DNA of 23,082 nucleotides, from contig KN884570.1 in the NCBI GenBank assembly GCA_000934455.1, forward strand, positions 29,539 to 52,620, written 5' to 3'. The notes below the pieces were generated by a model, which did not search any database, was not told the DNA's origin, and was given only the letters and a program-made list of their open reading frames with translations. The DNA comes from Apostichopus parvimensis. Its lineage: Eukaryota; Echinodermata; Holothuroidea; Aspidochirotida; Stichopodidae. The position numbers and the translations under genes were made by a program. Of this stretch, positions 19,301-23,082 are shown one piece after another. How positions within the stretch are numbered: position 1 is the stretch's first letter; the number at the start of each line of letters is the position of its first letter.

Positions 19301-22045
19301 GCTCGCTTACTTCACGAAACAAGAGGGAACTCTTCACTCGGAATTAGAAGAACATGGCGAAGGCCATGAGTGACAATTTGGTCGACTTTTAAGGTTGAAA
19401 GAAATGTTTTCAAGCATTCGTGTTGCTTGTGTCGAAAAGATCTTACTGCAAAATGGTATTCTCTAAGCAGAAAAGTCTAGGGTATATTTCTCCTTTAAAC
19501 AAATGTCTTTGACCAATTATTACTGTGAGGTTCTTGAAGAGGTAACATAAGATGTAAATTACAGACATTTATTAAGGAATTTTACCGACCCTTTCATACT
19601 CACACAACATCTAAATTTGATGGTAAATGAAAATTTGAGTTCATGACTAAACCATTTGGCCGGATTTGCCAGATTCAGCGGAAGGTCTTGCTGGCATTCC
19701 TGCCGGATTTATCGAATTCCGGAAATCCCACATTTTTGATTCCTTGCCCAAAGGCTCAAAGAATCTATGCGATGGTGATTGGGTGTGTATGTGTGTGTGT
19801 ATGTGACACCCTTGGCTCGTAAACATGATAACTCAACAATGGAAAGTTGGATTGAAGTCATACTTGCTACATACAGTAGATGCGCAATTGTAAGTAGATG
19901 AACCCTTTTGATATTGGTGCTCATCTCATGAACAATAATGAGGTCACAGGGTCAAATGTAAAAATTTTCAAATGCTAATAACTTTGCGACGAAAAGTCAG
20001 AATTTATTTATACTAAGTATTAATATGTTAGTAGATAGCGGGTACATGGTAACATATGTTCAAATTGATTTTATGCATATTTATAAGGAAGCGGGCTTAA
20101 GTTGATTTTCACTAAAATAGCTTGTAAACACGGTAACTGAATAACGACAACTTGGATTGAAGTCATACTTGGTACATAGATGCACCATAGTGGGTAGATA
20201 TGCCCTTTTGATTTTGGTGCTCATCTCATGAATAATAATGAGGTCACGGTGTCAAATGTGATAATCCCTAAATACTTATAACTCCGCAACCGAAAGTTAG
20301 AATTTATTCATACTTGGTATTAATTTTGGACAATCTGAAAATTTTTCCACAGAATTTGTCTTGAACCTTTTCTGAAAGTTACAAACTCATTCAATTGACT
20401 GTCTAGCATTGCCTAGCAAACCATTCCCTTCAAAAATAAAATAAATTGGCTATATTTGGAGTTCTCCCGTCCATTATATTAACTGGGAACATACCCAGAC
20501 AAACAGGTTACATTTGATTAATACCAGCATGGACCAGCACGATGAAGATACACTTTAATATAAGATTGATCAAACTGAGTTCATGGCTATAGATTTATTA
20601 CGATTAACTCAGGCGGAGGGAGCAAGCTTTATATATAAACATGTAAACAAGAAACTGATTTTATTTCGGCTAGCAATAATTCTTTTCTTGTTTGTCCCTC
20701 CACAGAGAAAGCTCTGGATCTCTTCTTATGGCTACCGACATTGAGAAACTAAATGAGTTGAGGAATAGCTGGAAAATAGCTGGAGTAAACCATTCCATCA
20801 GAAGGAAATTCCTGTAAGATTTTTTTTTATGCAGGATTTGCAGAATTATTTAATACATTTATTTGTTTGCTCTATAATTAATGACAAAAATAGATTTAAA
20901 TTAAAGATGATAATTGTACGATCCATGTTTTAATGCCTCAAGATACATCACAAGATACTATGGTGGATTCACAATTAAGGATGCCCCAGGAAATGGCATT
21001 TCATGTCTGGCCAAATGCAGAATCAGCCAAAGATCTTGCTGGAATTCTGATGTATCAAATTTTGGAAATCAACACAATCCAACATTCTGAATTTTCTGCA
21101 TTTGAGGATTTTTTTTTACAGAATCCGACATCCGGCTGGATTAAAAATTGGGGTACATCTTATTAACTATAACCTAATAACTTGTTTTGCCAGGAGTCAC
21201 AGGTTTACAAATTTTGAGGGTGACTACCACTTATGCTAAATATTGCAATATGCCACAAAACTTACGACAAAATGCTAGTGTTCTGTAACAGAACAGACAT
21301 TTTGGAAAATGTATCACTTTATACGCAACAACCATTAGGGTTTGACCAGTGCAGAACAGCAAATAGTTATGTTTCTGTGAGAATGACAACTTTTGTATGA
21401 ACAACGCCCTCTCGCGATCTCTCACTATTTAATTCTCCTTGAGAATTGTTAACATGCACCATGGAAATGTAAGATGGCACTCTTTGCCAATAGAAAAAAC
21501 TCCTGCTTATAAAGCACAAAATTAATTTTGATATGTTGTAGACTGTCAAACAACACTTTAAACCTTTGGGATTTTACCCGTTAAACATCGAAGGCTCGTC
21601 AGTTAAAGTGGCTGGACTACTCAGTCTAACACAACAGACTGCTAGGTCAGTTCCTCAGATGCAGCAGCACCAAATGGGGCGATTACACTTACAAGCCTTT
21701 GCCAGTCAAGATCACTTTGCAACGAGTTTGGTTTGGGAAGATGCTTTGCTGTTTCTTCCTTATCACATATTGCCTTTATATGCTCTCCATTTAATTTGTA
21801 ATTTGTATTTATAGTGTATGCTCTTCCTGTGTGGTGTGAATGTTTACATATTTTTGTCAAAAACTGGGAGAAGAAGTTTCAAAGTTAAAGAACATTTAAA
21901 GTATGAAACCAAGGGATATCATCATTCTGAATTAACTTCTTTGTCTAATATAAAATAAGAAAATTTTTAAGTACATGTAACATTTTAGAGTCTTTCTATT
22001 TCTACCTTAGAGCTGTGACAATTGGAATCCCAGAACCTGAGGCAG
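16146..22045 (+). CDS. RPUSD3: RPUSD3-like mitochondrial pseudouridine synthase-family protein, 5' part (four exons, partial)
   Basis: Coding exons 16146-16380, 18179-18320, 20706-20813 and 22011-22045 join in phase to 173 residues plus one base; the gene continues beyond the window. Exon 1 gives an Arg/Ser-rich, acid-poor N terminus with AARYSSKSK, a likely mitochondrial presequence. KEELLKILKS leads into DGLLVIAKPPG, the first RluA-family motif, then NTGK. The block APEKESSG lies where RluA enzymes have their (R)LD..TSG catalytic motif. AVTIGIP follows, as in RPUSD3. Every block has a counterpart, in order, in my recollection of vertebrate RPUSD3 (about 350 aa), a mitochondrial matrix protein linked to mitoribosome and mt-mRNA metabolism. 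The missing catalytic Asp (Glu here) also fits RPUSD3 rather than RPUSD4. All introns are GT-AG. Confidence 0.88.
16381..18178 (+). other. Intron 1 of the RPUSD3-like gene
   Basis: GTTTGT...CTGCAG, 1798 bases. It contains a GT microsatellite near 17060-17078 and no coding frame I can support. The frames at 17281-17665 on both strands look random. Confidence 0.7.
17060..17078. repeat. (GT)n microsatellite
   Basis: An uninterrupted TG run of about nine units lies within intron 1. Confidence 0.85.
18179..18320 (+). other. RPUSD3: RPUSD3-like coding exon 2 (KPPG motif)
   Basis: Acceptor ATATCTGCAG at 18178, donor GTTAGT at 18321; 142 bases, ending in phase 2. It encodes GLLVIAKPPGVSVNTGK and ends VKAPE-K, the K codon being completed by the first base of exon 3. 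Confidence 0.92.
18618..19498 (+). mobile_element. Kolobok/T2-like DNA element, TTAA target duplication, THAP remnant
   Basis: TTAA at 18618-18621 and 19495-19498 flanks inverted ends AGGAGATTTAAACC and, inverted, AGGAGAAATATACC (11 of 14 match). Reading through the duplication, both ends show TTAAAGGAG, which fits the TTAAAGGRR terminus known for Xenopus T2 elements of the Kolobok superfamily. Kolobok elements are associated with THAP domains, and a decayed THAP frame lies inside at 18892. The interior of 873 bases is too short for a complete transposase, so this is a deletion derivative. Confidence 0.72.
18892..19068 (+). pseudogene. Broken THAP zinc-finger N terminus
   Basis: From ATG at 18892 the frame reads MPDC, a TAA stop, then AFVCVNRRG, a basic stretch, and YYVIPDKKRFPEK. 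A THAP domain starts with a short leader, C-x4-C, N-R and later a Phe/Tyr..F/I-P signature; all are in place here, with the stop occupying the first position between the two cysteines. The downstream Cys-His pair and AVPTIF-type motif are not visible. It is a dead copy, consistent with a Kolobok-encoded THAP protein. Confidence 0.6.
19655..19735 (+). repeat. Short dispersed repeat, copy A
   Basis: TTTGGCCGGATTTGCCAGATTCAGC...TCTTGCTGGCATTC...GGAAATC lines up with 21013-21085 in the next intron (TCTGGCCAAATGCAGAATCAGC...TCTTGCTGGAATTC...GGAAATC) in the same orientation, with several gaps. The family is unknown. Confidence 0.45.
19744..20332 (+). repeat. Two tandem copies of a roughly 300-bp repeat
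   Basis: TAAACA(T/C)G(A/G)TAACT starts at 19820 and 20125. GGATTGAAGTCATACTTG, GGTGCTCATCTCATGAA.AATAATGAGGTCAC and AGAATTTATT.ATACT recur at offsets of 300-305. The first copy is preceded by a GT-type simple repeat (19785-19803). The unit resembles a common interspersed repeat of marine invertebrates; stops interrupt all frames. Confidence 0.75.
20706..20813 (+). other. RPUSD3: RPUSD3-like coding exon 3 (motif II region)
   Basis: Acceptor CCCTCCACAG at 20705, donor GTAAGA at 20814; 108 bases. It encodes ESSGSLLMATDIEKLNELR and SIRRKF-L, the last codon completed by exon 4. Fits the conserved block after the RluA catalytic loop. Confidence 0.92.
20814..22010 (+). other. Intron 3 of the RPUSD3-like gene
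   Basis: GTAAGA...TACCTTAG, 1197 bases. It includes copy B of a short repeat (21013-21085). The frames at 20933-21166 and 21566-21814 are not supported as exons. Confidence 0.75.
21013..21085 (+). repeat. Short dispersed repeat, copy B
   Basis: Partner of 19655-19735 (shared GGCC, AATCAGC, TCTTGCTGG.ATTCTG, GGAAATC). Diverged, with gaps. Confidence 0.4.
22011..22045 (+). other. RPUSD3: RPUSD3-like coding exon 4, 35-bp microexon
   Basis: Acceptor TCTACCTTAG at 22010, donor GTAGGA at 22046. It encodes AVTIGIPEPEA, ending in phase 1. The AVT.GIP core is conserved in RPUSD3-type proteins, which supports so small an exon. Confidence 0.82.
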
Positions 22046-23082
22046 GTAGGAACAATTATATCTTTGGAGGGTTTAACCAATAAAAGTTAAAAATAAATAA
22101 GTGTAAGACCAGTGGAGTGAATCACTGGAATTGTCTCGTTCTCTGCTATTGTTTCGGTCGAGATGAAAGCAAGCGTCCGATTCATGTTTTCATCTCGACC
22201 AAAACAATTACAAAGATCTTTGGTTTGAAATCTTTTGATTTGGTTTGGTCGCTTTGTTCCCACCTTTGAGTTGGTCCCTCGATCTCTGCGAATGGGCCCA
22301 AAGGTTTTTGTGGAAAAAGTGCAAAGAAAGATTGTTTGGACCGTCGAGATTGAATGCATTGTGTGACTTCAAAGGGATACACCAGTGACAAACAATGTAA
22401 CACTTACATAAAGAGAAAATCATTGTACACTGTCAGAGTCAAATCTGCAACTGAGAATCTTGTATTTATTATCTCAAAGTGCGGTTGAATGTTACCTATT
22501 TGACTGGCTGAAGGTTTCTCTACTCTAGGAAGTGATGTGACTGCAGACGGTCTCAGTCTGTGATGTCAGCGTGGTAGATGTTCTTGAAAAGATTTACTGA
22601 CGAGGCTATTATGATCTCTTCTAAGGCTATCATAACCTTCTCCTTAGTTTATCCCTGAAACTGGATACATTTGGAATGTTTCAATTAGCAAACAATGTTC
22701 GCTGTAGTTGTAGAAGTTCATCGAAATGTAACACTTTTGTAGGAATGTTATTTTCCTCTGCGGCTAAATGACTGATGTACTTTTAAGGAAAGCAAAAGCA
22801 TTTTCTCAATTGACTTGATGACTATGTAGCCAGATGTATTCACTAAGTATCACCAAATTTGCAAAAATTTTCTGATAAGATGGTGGATTGCTCCTAAAGA
22901 TGCTACATTTTTCAATTCACAAGATATCGGCTTCTAGTGCTTCTGGTTATGTAATTTTACATTTTCTTCTCAAGTCTTTTTGTCTTGCATATTAAGTAAC
23001 ATTGAGACACTGGAATATTCCAAATAGTGAGAAAATAGGAATTCTGTACTTTTTGGGAGAAAATAATATCTTCCATTACATA
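22046..23082 (+). other. Start of intron 4, to window end
   Basis: No exon with the expected next block of the protein is visible, so intron 4 probably runs past the right edge. It contains a stem-loop at 22149-22207. Minus-strand frames near 22087-22423 arise from low-stop sequence and match no family. Confidence 0.55.
22149..22207. repeat. Stem-loop, 20-bp arms, 19-base loop
   Basis: 22149-22168 pairs with 22188-22207 at 19 of 20 positions (one G-U type mismatch in RNA, core GGTCGAGATGAAA). The size is near that of a small pre-miRNA stem, but pairing stops after one more base outside, so a miRNA is unlikely. It may be a relic of a palindromic element. Confidence 0.6.

Larger units (their letters stand above)
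18321..20705 (+). other. Intron 2 of the RPUSD3-like gene
   Basis: GTTAGT...CTCCACAG, 2385 bases. It is filled with a Kolobok-like element, a short repeat and a two-copy 300-bp repeat, each listed separately. Confidence 0.8.

Noticed and set aside
20933-21166. 77-codon frame in intron 3 as an extra exon
   Set aside because: Exons 3 and 4 join in phase to the conserved block without it, and part of it is a dispersed repeat.
22087-22423. Three overlapping minus-strand frames
   Set aside because: Alternative frames of the same low-stop sequence without motifs.
22531-22562. Possible exon 5 after a CTCTAG acceptor at 22530
   Set aside because: The in-phase reading hits a stop after about eleven codons and does not resemble the expected next block.
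1-23082. CRISPR array, operon or phage-type defence system
   Set aside because: Introns, SINE/LINE content and gene types show a nuclear eukaryotic genome; the tandem arrays lack spacer-repeat structure.

Overview
The window is eukaryotic genomic DNA. It is AT-rich, with spliced genes separated and interrupted by a dense layer of decayed transposable elements. A RING/B-box/coiled-coil/beta-propeller protein of the TRIM2/3/56-like kind, encoded in a single exon, together with a tRNA-derived SINE, a CR1/L2-like LINE and hAT, Mutator-like and Kolobok-like DNA elements, points to a marine deuterostome invertebrate. An echinoderm, possibly a sea cucumber, is my best guess from family resemblance; nothing in the window proves the species.

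Two protein-coding genes can be supported. The first is an intronless 735-aa TRIM-type E3 ubiquitin ligase on the minus strand (1468-3675), with a likely 5'UTR intron acceptor just upstream. The second is the 5' part of a mitochondrial RPUSD3-like pseudouridine synthase-family gene on the plus strand. It has four coding exons (16146-16380, 18179-18320, 20706-20813, 22011-22045) with matching splice phases, and runs off the right edge. The two genes share no visible regulation or pathway: one is a ubiquitin ligase, the other a nuclear gene for mitochondrial RNA metabolism.

Layout. 1-422: low-complexity repeat-like DNA. 423-1010: repeat with a terminal ACGGAAGC and a tandem array of about 103-bp units, each made of two hairpins; an inverted copy lies at 7685-7923. 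1468-3675: TRIM gene. 3861-5066: dead LINE (reverse transcriptase remnant). 5067-7009: no gene seen. 7010-7320: minus-strand tRNA-SINE. 8258-13003: a cluster of DNA-transposon relics: a lone hAT-type end, a 1284-bp hAT-like element, a TIR element of about 508 bp, a 255-bp Mutator-like MITE with perfect 30-bp TIRs and 9-bp target duplication, and a 998-bp hAT MITE with perfect 8-bp target duplication. 13856-14155: a 300-bp TIR element. 14753-15010: tandem repeat. 16135-23082: RPUSD3-like gene, with intron 2 carrying a Kolobok-like element containing a broken THAP domain and a two-copy 300-bp repeat.

The most notable points are: the TRIM gene sits inside a 7.5-kb pair of inverted repeats resembling a foldback transposon; the RPUSD3-like protein has Glu where RluA-family enzymes carry the catalytic Asp; and several small DNA elements have intact ends and target-site duplications. 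I found no convincing novel multi-gene system.
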